Assembly (NCBI RefSeq): GCF_020860125.1
Contig: NZ_JAJBUX010000026.1
Span: forward strand, 1-33,235
DNA length: 33,235 bases
DNA from: Cloacibacillus sp.
Lineage (GTDB): Bacteria > Synergistota > Synergistia > Synergistales > Synergistaceae
Direction of reading: 5' to 3'
The notes beneath the pieces were generated by a model. That model was given only the letters and a program-made list of their open reading frames with translations. It was not told where the DNA came from and searched no databases. A program made the position numbers and the translations under genes. Below are positions 1 to 9,145 of this stretch, in pieces. Position 1 is the first letter of the stretch; each line of letters starts with the position of its first letter.

Positions 1-108
1 TTTAGACGTGCGAATAACGAAATAACTGAGGGCTTGGCAAGCGGAGGCGCACTAATGTGCGGTGAGCATTGCCAAGCCCTCGGTTATGAAGTTAGTCGTG
101 CGTCTAAA
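1..108 (+). repeat. Large imperfect palindrome (hairpin element) downstream of metG
   Basis: Bases 1-40 and 69-108 form inverted 40-nt arms. The inner 13 bp (28-40 with 69-81) is perfect and the outer 8 bp (1-8 with 101-108) is perfect. Between them are a symmetric 3x3 GAA/GAA internal loop (19-21 against 88-90), one A-G mismatch (14/95) and three T-G pairs (9/100, 10/99, 27/82). The apex carries a second small hairpin, CGCAC-TAAT-GTGCG, at 48-61. The T-G pairs are G-U wobbles only in plus-strand RNA; in minus-strand RNA they become A-C mismatches. The element ends 8 bases before the metG stop. It could be a REP/MITE-like element, a structured RNA, or the terminator of a plus-strand gene to the left. 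The left boundary lies at the window edge, so it may be incomplete. Confidence 0.75.
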
Positions 109-116
109 CACCGATT

Positions 117-2075
117 TTAGCTGATGCGGCTGCCTACGGGAATAGAATCATCCATCACGGTCAGCAGCGTCAGTATCTCCTGCCGCGTCTCGGGGCTTTC
201 CGCCGCGAGCAGCATACCGTTGCTCTGCACACCGCGGAACTTCGCGGGCTTGAGGTTGCAGAGGACGATGATCTTTTTGCCCTCTAGATCCTCCGGCTTG
301 TAGAATTCCCTGATGCTGGAGACGATGACGCGCTTCTCGTAGCCGAGGTCGAGGTTCAGGATGTAGAGTTTGTCCGCCTTCGGCACGACTTCGATCTTTT
401 CCACCAGCGCGATGCGCAGGTCGAGCTTCGCGAAATCGTCATACTCTATCTGAGGCTTCGGCTCAAGGTACTTAAAGAAGGCGGTAGGGTCGAGTTTCGC
501 GCGCTTTTCCAGGTCGCGCGCCTCTTTTTCCTTCTTCCATTTCTCTATGTCGATGCGCGGGAAGAGGATGCCGCTGCGGCTGACTTTAATCGGCCCCTCT
601 ACGCCGCCCCACTTCCAGTTCGCGCGGCCTTTGTCGAGCGGATCGCCGTCAAGCCCGAGCTGCGACCAGATTTTCGCCGCCGTATCCGGCATGAAGGGAG
701 CCACGAGCACCGCCGCGAGACGCAGCGATTCCCAGAGGGTGCGGAGCATGGCGTCAAGGCGTTCGACTTCGCCCTCGCGTCCGAGCCTCCAGGGTTCGGT
801 CTCATCAATGTATTTGTTGGCGCGGCTGATGAAGGCCCAGAGGCATTTAAGCGCGTCGTCAAAGGCAAAACGCTCCATCAGCTCGTTCATTTCACTGAAG
901 GTATACTCCGCAAGCGCCTCGATCTCTTTGTCGAGCTCCGTCGGCGTGTAGGAGGCCGGCAGGTCGCAGCCGCGGAATTTGTCGATCATCTGCAGCGAGC
1001 GCGAGAGCAGGTTGCCGAGGTCGTTGGCAAGGTCGGAGTTGATGCGCTGCGCCATTGCGAGTTCGGAGAAATCTCCGTCGTGTCCAAAGGGCACCTCGCG
1101 GAGCAGGAAGTAGCGGAAGGCGTCGATGCCGTAGAGGCCGACCATCTCAAAGGGGTCGACAACGTTGCCGAGGGACTTGGACATCTTTTCGCCCTCGACG
1201 GTCCACCAGCCGTGCGCGAAGACGCGGACGGGGGGATTTACTCCGAGCGCCATCAGCATCGCGGGCCAGATGACGCAGTGGAAGCGGATGATGTCTTTGC
1301 CGACAAGATGGCGCACCACGGGCCAGTAGGTCTCCCATTTTCCGCCCTTCTCAGGGAAGTCGAGCGCCGAGAGGTAGTTGATGAGCGCGTCGAACCAGAC
1401 GTAGATGACGTGCGCCTCGTCGCCCGGCAGGGGGATGCCCCATTTGAGCGTCGTGCGCGAGATCGACTGGTCGCGGAGGCCGCTCTTAATGAAGCTGACG
1501 ACCTCGTTGTAGCGCTTTTTCGGCATGATCGCGTCAGGGTGTTCTTCGTAGAATTTGAGCAGCGGCTCGGCGTACTTTGAGAGGCGGAAGAAGTATGTCT
1601 CCTCCGTCATCTTGGTCAGCGGCCGGTGGCAGTCGGGGCAGGTCTGCCCCTCGCCCATCTGCGCCTCGGGAACGTATGTCTCGCAGGGCACGCAGTACCA
1701 GCCCTCGTACTCTCCCTTGTAGATGTCGCCTGAGGCCGTCAGACGGCGGAATACCTCCTGCACGACCTTTTCATGGCGCGGCTCCGTAGTCCTGATAAAG
1801 TCGTCGTTTTTGATGTTGAGCGCGGTCCACAGCCTCTGGAAGTTCTGCACGACTTCGTCGCAGAGCGCCTGCGGCGTCATGCCGCGTTTTTCCGCGACGG
1901 TCTGGATCTTCTGCCCGTGTTCGTCGGTACCGGTGAGGAAGTAGCTGTTCTCGCCGCCCGACTTGTGCCAGCGGCTGAGAACGTCGGCGGCGATGGTCGT
2001 ATAGGCGTGGCCTATGTGCGGCACGTCGTTGACGTAGTAGATCGGCGTGGTGATGTAAAAGTTCTTTTCTGTCAT
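117..2075 (-). CDS. metG: Methionyl-tRNA synthetase
   Basis: This 652-residue class I aminoacyl-tRNA synthetase charges tRNA-Met with methionine in the cytoplasm. The HIGH signature is HIGH at residues 20-23 and the KMSKS loop is intact at 297-301. Two Cys pairs (C128/C131 and C146/C149) form the zinc knuckle of the connective domain. The C-terminal roughly 110 residues (from about 545, KLDLRIALVEKIEVVPKADK) are the EMAP/Trbp111-like tRNA-binding and dimerisation domain. The ATG lies 3 bases after the rsmI stop, and its ribosome site AGGGAGG is inside the end of rsmI, so the two are co-transcribed. The order trmN6-like, rsmI, metG matches the yabB-yabC-metS neighbourhood of Bacillus. It is the last gene before the left-edge palindrome. 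Confidence 0.97.
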   Translation of the reverse strand: MTEKNFYITTPIYYVNDVPHIGHAYTTIAADVLSRWHKSGGENSYFLTGTDEHGQKIQTVAEKRGMTPQALCDEVVQNFQRLWTALNIKNDDFIRTTEPRHEKVVQEVFRRLTASGDIYKGEYEGWYCVPCETYVPEAQMGEGQTCPDCHRPLTKMTEETYFFRLSKYAEPLLKFYEEHPDAIMPKKRYNEVVSFIKSGLRDQSISRTTLKWGIPLPGDEAHVIYVWFDALINYLSALDFPEKGGKWETYWPVVRHLVGKDIIRFHCVIWPAMLMALGVNPPVRVFAHGWWTVEGEKMSKSLGNVVDPFEMVGLYGIDAFRYFLLREVPFGHDGDFSELAMAQRINSDLANDLGNLLSRSLQMIDKFRGCDLPASYTPTELDKEIEALAEYTFSEMNELMERFAFDDALKCLWAFISRANKYIDETEPWRLGREGEVERLDAMLRTLWESLRLAAVLVAPFMPDTAAKIWSQLGLDGDPLDKGRANWKWGGVEGPIKVSRSGILFPRIDIEKWKKEKEARDLEKRAKLDPTAFFKYLEPKPQIEYDDFAKLDLRIALVEKIEVVPKADKLYILNLDLGYEKRVIVSSIREFYKPEDLEGKKIIVLCNLKPAKFRGVQSNGMLLAAESPETRQEILTLLTVMDDSIPVGSRIS

Positions 2076-2078
2076 AAT

Positions 2079-2906
2079 TTATGCCTCCCTGGAGCAATTT
2101 TCTATAATGAATTTTTTAATGACATTCTTCTGTATACCATACTTTATCGCGAGCGAGTTGGCAAGATTTTTCGTCGATTCTCCGGCGCGCGCCAGCGCAA
2201 GCGCCTCATCCCGCCAGCCTGCGTCGTCCCGCTCCGCCTCCGCCGCGCCGTCGACGACGCAGACGAACTCCCCACGGATTTTTTCCTCGGGCATTGTATC
2301 ACAAAATGACAGCAGCGTGCCGCGGATAGTCTCCTGATGCACCTTGCTTATTTCGCGCACGAGCGCCGCTCCGCGGTCCCCGAGGATGCCGCCCATCAGC
2401 TCCAGCTCTTTCAGCAGCCGGTGCGGCGACATGTAGAAGACAAGCGTCTCGCGCAGCGTCTTTATCTCTTCGAGACGCCGCCGCTTTTCTTCCCGTTTGC
2501 CTTTGAGGAAGCCGACGAAGAGGAAGGAGTCCATCTCGGCTCCCGAGAGCAGCAACGCCGGAAGCAGCGCGTTCGCCCCCGGCAGCACGTCGACGGGATA
2601 TCCCCGTTCCGCCGCCGCCCGCGCCATTATCCCTCCCGGGTCGGAGAGGCCCGGAGTGCCGGCGTCGGAGACGAGGGCGACGCGTTCCCCCGCCGCGAGG
2701 CGCGCCATCAGCGGTTCGACGCGCTCCGTCTCGTTATGTTCATGGCAGGAGATGAGCGGCTTTTTTATTTCAAAATGGTTGAGCAGCTGCAGTGTGCGGC
2801 GCGTGTCCTCGCAGGCGACGACGTCGGCTTCGCGCAGTTCGCGCAGGCCGCGCAGCGTCATGTCCTCAAGGTTTCCGACGGGAGTCGGTATGATTATCAG
2901 CGGCAT
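2079..2906 (-). CDS. rsmI: 16S rRNA (cytidine(1402)-2'-O)-methyltransferase RsmI
   Basis: This 275-residue SAM-dependent tetrapyrrole-methylase-fold enzyme adds the 2'-O-methyl group to C1402 of 16S rRNA in the ribosomal P site. The N-terminus carries the family pattern TPVGNLEDMTLR, followed by CEDTRRT, then the glycine-rich VSDAGTPGLSDPG SAM-binding region and the PGANALLPALLLSG loop. The C-terminal segment STKNLANSLAIKYGIQKNVIK is the small helical domain found in RsmI. Its ATG overlaps the stop of the upstream methyltransferase gene, and metG follows after 3 bases, which implies translational coupling of this tRNA/rRNA-modification group. Length and motifs are normal for the family. Confidence 0.95.
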   Translation of the reverse strand: MPLIIIPTPVGNLEDMTLRGLRELREADVVACEDTRRTLQLLNHFEIKKPLISCHEHNETERVEPLMARLAAGERVALVSDAGTPGLSDPGGIMARAAAERGYPVDVLPGANALLPALLLSGAEMDSFLFVGFLKGKREEKRRRLEEIKTLRETLVFYMSPHRLLKELELMGGILGDRGAALVREISKVHQETIRGTLLSFCDTMPEEKIRGEFVCVVDGAAEAERDDAGWRDEALALARAGESTKNLANSLAIKYGIQKNVIKKFIIENCSREA

Positions 2907-3628
2907 CAGCGCACCTCCTCGATAATGTATGCCTCTTTGAGCTCCGGCGTCTCCGAGCCGGAGGCGTCCGTTATGAATAATGGCGGTTCTATTATAAGGC
3001 CGTGACTGCCGGAACGCACCGCCTCGACAAGCGCGACGGAGGCGCGTTCGCCGGGGCGCGGATGGACGCAGCGCATCTGTTTCGGCGGCGTCTTATAGCG
3101 GTCGAGCAGCGCGAAGAGTTCGCCGATGCGGTCGCCCCGCATCACAAGGTCGAGCCGCCCGCGGTTTTTCAGAAGGTAGTGGGAGGCGGCGATGATATCC
3201 TCCAAGCGGCAGCAGGCGCCGTGCATCGCGGTGGAGACCGGCTCTTTCGGGCTCGGCCTGCTGCGCTCCGCCTCGTCGTATGGCGGATTCACCACGATAC
3301 GGTCAAAGCTCTGGGCCGGGGCGATTTTTTTATATTCGCGGATGTCGGCGGAGATGAATTCCGCCTCCAGGCCGTTCAGCACGGCGTTTTTTTTCGCGAG
3401 CGCGATGAGGTGCGGCTGGATGTCGATCCCCGTCACGGGAAAGCCGCGCTTCGCGAGAATGAGGGATACCGCTCCGTGGGCGCAGCCGATTTCCAGTATT
3501 TTCTCGCCGCGCTTCGGACGCGAGAAGTGCGCGAGCAGGACGGTGTCTACGTTCACGCGCAGTCCCTCTCCCGCCGCGGGCTGGATCATCTTCAGCGCTC
3601 CGCAGAGCAGATTATGGCAGTCTTCCAT
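2906..3628 (-). CDS. tRNA1(Val) A37 N6-methyltransferase-like protein (TrmN6/YfiC family)
   Basis: This 240-residue class I SAM-dependent methyltransferase has the GxG SAM loop LEIGCAHGAVSL at about residues 45-56, an acidic ribose-binding residue in GIDIQ (67-71), and the N6-adenine/glutamine methyltransferase motif NPPY at 114-117. The family includes TrmN6 (YfiC), which methylates A37 of tRNA1(Val), and Bacillus YabB. The substrate here is inferred from the family and from the neighbouring rsmI and metG genes, not shown by the sequence. The ATG overlaps the smc stop by one base (TAATG) and the stop overlaps the rsmI start, so translation is probably coupled in both directions. Confidence 0.85.
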   Translation of the reverse strand: MEDCHNLLCGALKMIQPAAGEGLRVNVDTVLLAHFSRPKRGEKILEIGCAHGAVSLILAKRGFPVTGIDIQPHLIALAKKNAVLNGLEAEFISADIREYKKIAPAQSFDRIVVNPPYDEAERSRPSPKEPVSTAMHGACCRLEDIIAASHYLLKNRGRLDLVMRGDRIGELFALLDRYKTPPKQMRCVHPRPGERASVALVEAVRSGSHGLIIEPPLFITDASGSETPELKEAYIIEEVR

Positions 3629-6600
3629 TATGTCCAGTCCTCGAGCCGCACGCCGACAACCTGTGAGAGTCCCGGCTCCTGCAGCGTGACGCCGTAGAGG
3701 ACGTCGGCGCGCTCCATCGTCGCCCGCCGGTGCGTCATCGCAAGGATCTGGCGGCTTTTGGCGTATTCTTTCGTCAGCTCGCTGAAGCGGCGGAGGTTGG
3801 ACTCGTCAAGCGCCGCGTCGACTTCGTCAAGCACCGCGATGGGCGATCCGGCGACTTCCATGGTCGCAAAGAGCAGCGAGATGGAGATGAGGGCGCGTTC
3901 GCCGCCGGAGTACTGGTTCAGCACCTGCGTGTGTTTCCCCGGCAGCCGCGCGTCGATCTCGACGCCGGTGTTCCAGATCGTCTCGCCCTCGGTCATCACA
4001 AGGTGGGCTTCGCCGCCGCCGAAGAGGGTCTTGAAGAGGTGGCAGAAACGTTCGTCGACCTTCAGAAGGGCGGCGGAGAACTGGCGGTGGGCCATCAGGT
4101 CGGTGTCGGAGATGAGCCGCTCGATCTCGGCGGCGCTGGCGCGCACGTCGTCAAGCTGTTCGCCGAGGAAGGCGAGCCGGTCTTTGAGGCTCTGGTCTTC
4201 GGAGAGGACGCCCATGTTGACGTCGCCGAAGGCCTTTATCTTCCGGTCGCCGTCGCGTATTTTGCGGTGCAGTTCGTCGACGCCGACGTCGCCGGGAAGC
4301 TCCTCGGGGCCGGGATAGGGAAACTGCTCCTCCCAGGTGCTGACAAGTTCGCCGAGATCGCGCTCCGTCTCGCCCTTGCGGGCCTGCGCGAGCGTGAATT
4401 TTTCCGATTCGCCCTGCATGCGGCTCTCCGCCTTTGTCTGGCGGCTTTTGATGTATTCTTTGATTTTTTCAAGCCTCGTATAGAGGCCGCCGTGTTCCTC
4501 GATCTCCGCAAGAAGCTCTTTGCGGCGCAGATGTATCTCTAGGCAGCTGCCGCCGACGCGGGCGAGGTTGGAGCGTTCGCGGACGCAGCTCTGGTCAAGC
4601 TCCGCCGTCTCCTCCTCAAGCTTGCGCAGTTTGCTCTCCTGCGCGCGCACGTCGTTGCTCACGCGGTTCATCAGGGCGAAGCCCGCCGAGAGGTTGGAGG
4701 CCGCCACGGTGGCGCGGGCGCGGCATTTTTCGCGCTCCTCAATAAGGTGGCGGTCGTCCTCCACATCGGAGGCGCGGTCACGCTTTTCTTCCAGTTCGTC
4801 CATCGCGGCTAGCAGCGCGGACCAGCTTTTTCCCTCCGATTTGATGGAGTCGAGTATCCGGCCTCGTTCTCCGGCGGCGCGGCGCTGCTCCTTGGCGATG
4901 GATTCTTTCTGGTCCTCTATAACGGCTATTTTGCCGTTCACCTCGCGTATTTTGCGGGTGTATTCTTCTTTTTGCTCGGAGGCGGCAAGCTCTTTTCCCT
5001 CGGCCTCCTTGTATTTTTTCGAGAGGGACTCCGCGGCGCGCTGGGCCTTATCCGCCTCTTCCTCGAGACGGGCGACCTGCGCCTTCATCTCAAGCACACG
5101 TCCGCTCTTCTGGCTGCGGCCGCCGCTCACGGTGCCGCCGGGCTGGAATACGTCGCCCTCCATGGTAACTATGGGGCCTCTGAAACCGGAGCGCACCAGC
5201 TCTTTTCCGATATCGTAGGTATCTACAATTAGCAGGTCTCCTAAGATGTGCTGTATGGCCGGCAGCCAGTGGTCTTCGACGCGAATCAGCTCGATCGCCC
5301 AGCCGACGACGCCGCGCGACGGCAGCCACGCCGCCTTGTTGGGATAGCGCGGACGAGCCCTCTCGAGAGGCAGGAAGGTGGCGGTACCGGCGGAGTTCTT
5401 TTTCAGCTGGCTGATGCAGCGTCCCGCCTCGTCCATGTCCTCGACGAGCAGCTGAAACTGGCGGCCGCCGAGGTAGGCCTCGAGGGCCGTCGCGAGGTTG
5501 GCGGGGGCGGAGAGAACGTCGATGACGGCGTGCGGGTCCGCGTCAAGCCGTTTCAGCTTGGAGGCGGAGAGCAGATGGCGCACCGGCGCGGGATAGAGCC
5601 CGGCCTGCAGCGATTCGGTCGCGTCGTTGAGCTTTGAGCGCAGGTTCACCGATTCGCGCTTGGCGCGCTGCAGTTCGGCGGCAAGGTTCTGACAGAGGGC
5701 GTAAAGCTCGCTGTGCTCCTTGACCAGCTTCTCCTGCTCGGAGTTGAGCCGGGTGCGCTCTTCCTCAAGATGTTTTATCTGAAAATCAAGGTCTTTGCGT
5801 TCGTCGGGGGCGTTTGCCTTTTTGCTGCGCAGCTCGAGCAGCTCTTTGCCCAGATATGAAAGTTTTGCGCGGCACTTCTGCAGTTCGCCGTCGAGGCGCC
5901 CCTTTTCGTTGTTCCACGCTTCGCGCTCAAGGCGCGTCTTTTCAAGCCTTTCGTTGTATTCATTCCACTTTTTCTCGATCGCCTTCTGGGCCAGTTCGGC
6001 CTTTTGGAGCTCTTCGCGCGCATTTTTATTCTCTTCAAGGGATTTTTTTTGCTCTTCGAGCAGCTTGGCGTAACGCTCTTTCGCCTCCGCCTGTTCGGTC
6101 CTGGCCTCCTGCAGCCGCGCCTTCGAGCCGCGCAGGTTCGCCGCCGAGGCGTAGCCGGACTTTATCAGGCTGTCGAAACGATTGCGGCATTGTTCCAGCT
6201 CCCAGCTCTGCTGGCGGTGGGCCTGCGCGGCGTGCGTAAGTTTGAGCTCCAGCGCCCCGTTCGCACCCTTCCAAAAGCGCGACCAGAAGATCGTTCCCTC
6301 ACGCAGCGAAGCTGCGGCCTCCAGCTCCGCGGCGATGGCCGCGACGGTCCTTTCACATTCGGCGCGGCGCAGCCAGTAGAGCAAACGGCGGTCCCCCTCG
6401 ATGCTGTCAAGGATCGCGCGCATCTGCGCGGCGCGCGCCACGTCGGGCGCGATCTCCTCGCGGCGCGACGTTAGCTCTCCCATCAGGTGACGCAGCTGGT
6501 CGTATTCCTCTTTGACGGTGGTGAGGCGGTCCTGCGCCTCCATGCGTTTTTTTCTGTAGATATCGATGCCGAAGAGCACCTCAAGGTGCATACGGCGCTC

Positions 6601-7047
6601 GGAGGGGCTCTGTTTGAGCACCTCCTGCACCTCTCCCTGGCCGATGAAGGCGAAACGGGCGCCCTCGAGCTTCCAGCTCCTTTTTATCTCGTCCAGTTCT
6701 GTAAGCGTCTTTCGCGCGTTATCGACAAAGAGGCTCGTCGTGCCGTCAGGGGCCGTGACGCGGCGTTTGACGGAGCATACGCGGTCATCTTCGCGCAGAT
6801 GGAGGGTGACCTCCGCCTCACGCGCCGTCTCTTTGCTGACGGAGCCCTGAAAGAGCAGGTCGCTCTGGCGGCTGATACGCAGACGGCTCGCGCTGCTGTC
6901 GCCGAGAGACCAGCGCAGCGCGTCGAGCAGGTTGCTCTTACCGCTGCCGTTCGGCCCGACGATTGCCGTGAAGCCCGACGAGAGGATGAGGTCGTGAGAG
7001 CCGCCGAAGCTCTTGAAGCCCTTAAGCTGAAGGCGACCGATGTACAA
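3628..7047 (-). CDS. smc: Chromosome segregation ATPase SMC
   Basis: This 1139-residue SMC protein is the core of the bacterial condensin-like complex (with ScpA/ScpB) that organises and segregates the chromosome. The N-terminal head has Walker A GPNGSGKSN at 31-39 and a Q-loop region GQGEVQEVLKQSPSERR. Long Glu/Lys/Arg-rich coiled coils flank a central hinge (around 480-640, ending in a GGTVSGGR-type segment). The C-terminal head carries the signature SGGE (about 1047-1050) and Walker B VLDEVDAALD (about 1072-1081). The chosen start is a TTG with GGAGGG eight bases upstream; both lie inside the end of rng, giving a 26-base overlap. No rnc or ftsY neighbours are present. The downstream methyltransferase gene overlaps the stop. 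Confidence 0.95.
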   Translation of the reverse strand: MYIGRLQLKGFKSFGGSHDLILSSGFTAIVGPNGSGKSNLLDALRWSLGDSSASRLRISRQSDLLFQGSVSKETAREAEVTLHLREDDRVCSVKRRVTAPDGTTSLFVDNARKTLTELDEIKRSWKLEGARFAFIGQGEVQEVLKQSPSERRMHLEVLFGIDIYRKKRMEAQDRLTTVKEEYDQLRHLMGELTSRREEIAPDVARAAQMRAILDSIEGDRRLLYWLRRAECERTVAAIAAELEAAASLREGTIFWSRFWKGANGALELKLTHAAQAHRQQSWELEQCRNRFDSLIKSGYASAANLRGSKARLQEARTEQAEAKERYAKLLEEQKKSLEENKNAREELQKAELAQKAIEKKWNEYNERLEKTRLEREAWNNEKGRLDGELQKCRAKLSYLGKELLELRSKKANAPDERKDLDFQIKHLEEERTRLNSEQEKLVKEHSELYALCQNLAAELQRAKRESVNLRSKLNDATESLQAGLYPAPVRHLLSASKLKRLDADPHAVIDVLSAPANLATALEAYLGGRQFQLLVEDMDEAGRCISQLKKNSAGTATFLPLERARPRYPNKAAWLPSRGVVGWAIELIRVEDHWLPAIQHILGDLLIVDTYDIGKELVRSGFRGPIVTMEGDVFQPGGTVSGGRSQKSGRVLEMKAQVARLEEEADKAQRAAESLSKKYKEAEGKELAASEQKEEYTRKIREVNGKIAVIEDQKESIAKEQRRAAGERGRILDSIKSEGKSWSALLAAMDELEEKRDRASDVEDDRHLIEEREKCRARATVAASNLSAGFALMNRVSNDVRAQESKLRKLEEETAELDQSCVRERSNLARVGGSCLEIHLRRKELLAEIEEHGGLYTRLEKIKEYIKSRQTKAESRMQGESEKFTLAQARKGETERDLGELVSTWEEQFPYPGPEELPGDVGVDELHRKIRDGDRKIKAFGDVNMGVLSEDQSLKDRLAFLGEQLDDVRASAAEIERLISDTDLMAHRQFSAALLKVDERFCHLFKTLFGGGEAHLVMTEGETIWNTGVEIDARLPGKHTQVLNQYSGGERALISISLLFATMEVAGSPIAVLDEVDAALDESNLRRFSELTKEYAKSRQILAMTHRRATMERADVLYGVTLQEPGLSQVVGVRLEDWT

Positions 7048-8524
7048 TGGCCCAGCCCTCCCGCTTCTGAAGCACGTTTATGCGATGTTCCACCTGCGAC
7101 AGCGAGCCCTGACACTTGAGACGGTATTTGCCCCAGGAGAGGTCGGGACAGCCGCGGATGAATATTTTTCTCTCAAATTCTTCCTCCCAGGCGGAGAGGA
7201 AGGTCTCGCTTATATATTCGGCGACGGTCGTGTAGCACTCCACCAGCAGAGCCTCCGCCTTCGACGAGAGCGTTATCTTCCTGATGAAGCGTTTGATCTG
7301 CACCGCTACGCTCTCCTCTTTGGTCACCGTTCCCAGCCCGCCGCAGAAGGGACAACCGCGCGTAAGCGCCGCCCTGATGTCCGTGCGCGCGCGTTTCCGC
7401 GTGATTTCCACAAGGCCGAGGCCGGTGACGCCGTAGACGCGCGCCTTGCAGCGGTCGTTTTTGAAGAGCTCCTGCAGCTGGTGCACGAGGGCCTGGTTGT
7501 CCGACTCGTTTTCCATGTCGATAAAATCGACGACGACGATGCCGCCGAGCGCGCGCAGCCGCAGCTGGCGGGCGATCTCGATGGCGGCCTCAAGGTTCGT
7601 CTTGAGCACCGTGTCGTTAAGATTTTTTGAACCGACGAATTTGCCTGTGTTGACGTCGATCACCGTCAGCGCCTCGGTCTGGTCGATGACGAGGTAGGCC
7701 CCCGAGGGGAGCCAGACCTTGCGGTCCTGCAGCTCGGCGATCTGGTTTTCCAGCCCGTAGACTTCAAAGAGCGGCATTTTGCCCTTGAAGAGGTTTACGT
7801 CGATCTCCTTTTCGGGGAAGAATTTTTTGACGATCGCCTCGACGCTCTCTTTTTCCTCTTCGCTGTCGATGACTATCTCGTCTATCTCGTCGGTCAGCTC
7901 GTCGCGCAGCACGCGCTCTAGAGAGCCGATATCCCGGTGGATGAGACAGGGGGCGCCGTTCTGTTTCGCGTTGCGCTGGATCGTCTCCCACTGTGAGAGG
8001 AGCCCTTCGACGTCCTCGCGCAGCCCTTCGGCGTCGCAGCCCTCCGCGACGGTCCTGATGATGATCCCGAAGTTTTGCGGGCGCAGATCCTTCGCGATGG
8101 CGCGCAGGCGCGCGCGCTCCTCGTCGTCCTCGATACGCTTTGAAACTCCCGTCTCGTGGCCGCCGGGGATCAGCACCATATAGCGGCCCGCGAGCGAGAC
8201 GCGCGGTGAGACGCGCGCGCCCTTGCCCTTGCGCGCGTTTTTGACGACCTGCATGAGCATCTCCATACCCGGCCTGACCTCCATGCCCTTGACGTCGTCA
8301 AGGTAAAGGAATCCGTTCCTGCCGTCGCCGAGATTCAGGAAGGCGGAGTTCATCCCCGGCAGCACGCTGTCGACCCGCGCCTTGTATATCTCGCCGGTCC
8401 GCTGATGCTCAAGCATCCGCTCGACAAAGAATTCGTAAAGTTTCCCCTTTTCGTCGATGATGGCGATCCTGATCTCCTCGGGGTCAACAAGATTGGCTAT
8501 TATCTTTTTTGACCAGCCTGACAT
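7022..8524 (-). CDS. rng: Ribonuclease G (RNase E/G family)
   Basis: This 500-residue member of the RNase E/G family makes single-stranded endonucleolytic cuts in rRNA precursors and mRNA. The N-terminus holds an S1-like RNA-binding domain (about 40-125, GEIYKARVDSVLPGMNSAFLNLG). The catalytic DNase I-like region has the two metal-binding aspartates, D290 in VIDVNTGKF and D333 in VVDFIDME. The zinc-link CPFC is at 391-394. There is no long C-terminal scaffold, so it is RNase G-like rather than RNase E-like. The ATG has a GGAGG site 8 bases upstream. It follows the radical SAM/DUF2344 pair, a neighbourhood also known in Firmicutes, and overlaps smc by 26 bases. Confidence 0.94.
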   Translation of the reverse strand: MSGWSKKIIANLVDPEEIRIAIIDEKGKLYEFFVERMLEHQRTGEIYKARVDSVLPGMNSAFLNLGDGRNGFLYLDDVKGMEVRPGMEMLMQVVKNARKGKGARVSPRVSLAGRYMVLIPGGHETGVSKRIEDDEERARLRAIAKDLRPQNFGIIIRTVAEGCDAEGLREDVEGLLSQWETIQRNAKQNGAPCLIHRDIGSLERVLRDELTDEIDEIVIDSEEEKESVEAIVKKFFPEKEIDVNLFKGKMPLFEVYGLENQIAELQDRKVWLPSGAYLVIDQTEALTVIDVNTGKFVGSKNLNDTVLKTNLEAAIEIARQLRLRALGGIVVVDFIDMENESDNQALVHQLQELFKNDRCKARVYGVTGLGLVEITRKRARTDIRAALTRGCPFCGGLGTVTKEESVAVQIKRFIRKITLSSKAEALLVECYTTVAEYISETFLSAWEEEFERKIFIRGCPDLSWGKYRLKCQGSLSQVEHRINVLQKREGWAIVHRSPSA

Positions 8525-8539
8525 ATCTCAAACCTCCAA

Positions 8540-9145
8540 TTAAATAAGCGGAAGAACGGCGCCGGCTTCGGCGTTCCATTTGCCGACGGTGAGGCGTTCC
8601 ATACGCAGGTCCCGCCAGCCGGAGACTACCTCCGCCGCGGCAAGCGCTTTGACGAGCAGACCGGCGCCGCAGTGTTCGAGATCGCCGACCGTAAGCGTCA
8701 CCGTTCCCTCATTAAAGGAACAGGCAAAGAGCGCGTTCAAGCGCGTGGCCTCGTCGGACAATACCTGCGCCGCCCGCCCGTCAAGGGGCGCGCCGTCGCC
8801 GGATATCCGGTAGACCACCGCGTCTATCAGCTTTGCCAGGTTTAACCCGTCCTCTACTTCCGCATATTTCAATATTTTTAATCCCTCGGGGAGCATCTCG
8901 CTCCACCGATGGAAAGATTCCTCATCCCATTTTTCAAACCAGAAGTCCGCCGGCTCCGCCAGCCCCTCCACTCCAATAGCGAGCGGCGAAGCGAGGCTTA
9001 TCCGCGGGTGGGGCGAAAAGCCCTGGGTGAACTCCTGCGTCAGCCCGGCGCGCCGCGCGGCGCGGGAAAAGATTACGGGCAGGTCCATGTGGTTCACAAA
9101 GGTGAAGAGTCCCCGCTTTTCAAAGATGATCCTAATTCTCGACAT
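8540..9145 (-). CDS. DUF2344 (TIGR03936 family) protein, partner of the radical SAM protein
   Basis: This 201-residue protein matches by sequence pattern the DUF2344 family (N-terminal RIIFEKRGLFTFVNHMDLP, then the conserved GFSPHPRISLASPLAIGVEG segment with about ten residues of strong identity in the family). Its biochemical role is not established. It starts inside the last 14 bases of the TIGR03960 radical SAM gene and is followed 15 bases later by rng. Family members are often fused to or adjacent to that radical SAM protein, so the two probably act together; a link to RNA or ribosome modification is only an inference from the RNase G context. No signal peptide or membrane segment is visible. 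Confidence 0.85.
   Translation of the reverse strand: MSRIRIIFEKRGLFTFVNHMDLPVIFSRAARRAGLTQEFTQGFSPHPRISLASPLAIGVEGLAEPADFWFEKWDEESFHRWSEMLPEGLKILKYAEVEDGLNLAKLIDAVVYRISGDGAPLDGRAAQVLSDEATRLNALFACSFNEGTVTLTVGDLEHCGAGLLVKALAAAEVVSGWRDLRMERLTVGKWNAEAGAVLPLI

Noticed and set aside
1..108. Palindrome as an integron attC site
   Set aside because: The paired AAC/GTT boxes and internal loop resemble attC, but no RYYYAAC/GTTRRRY pair is exact and no cassette or integrase is nearby.
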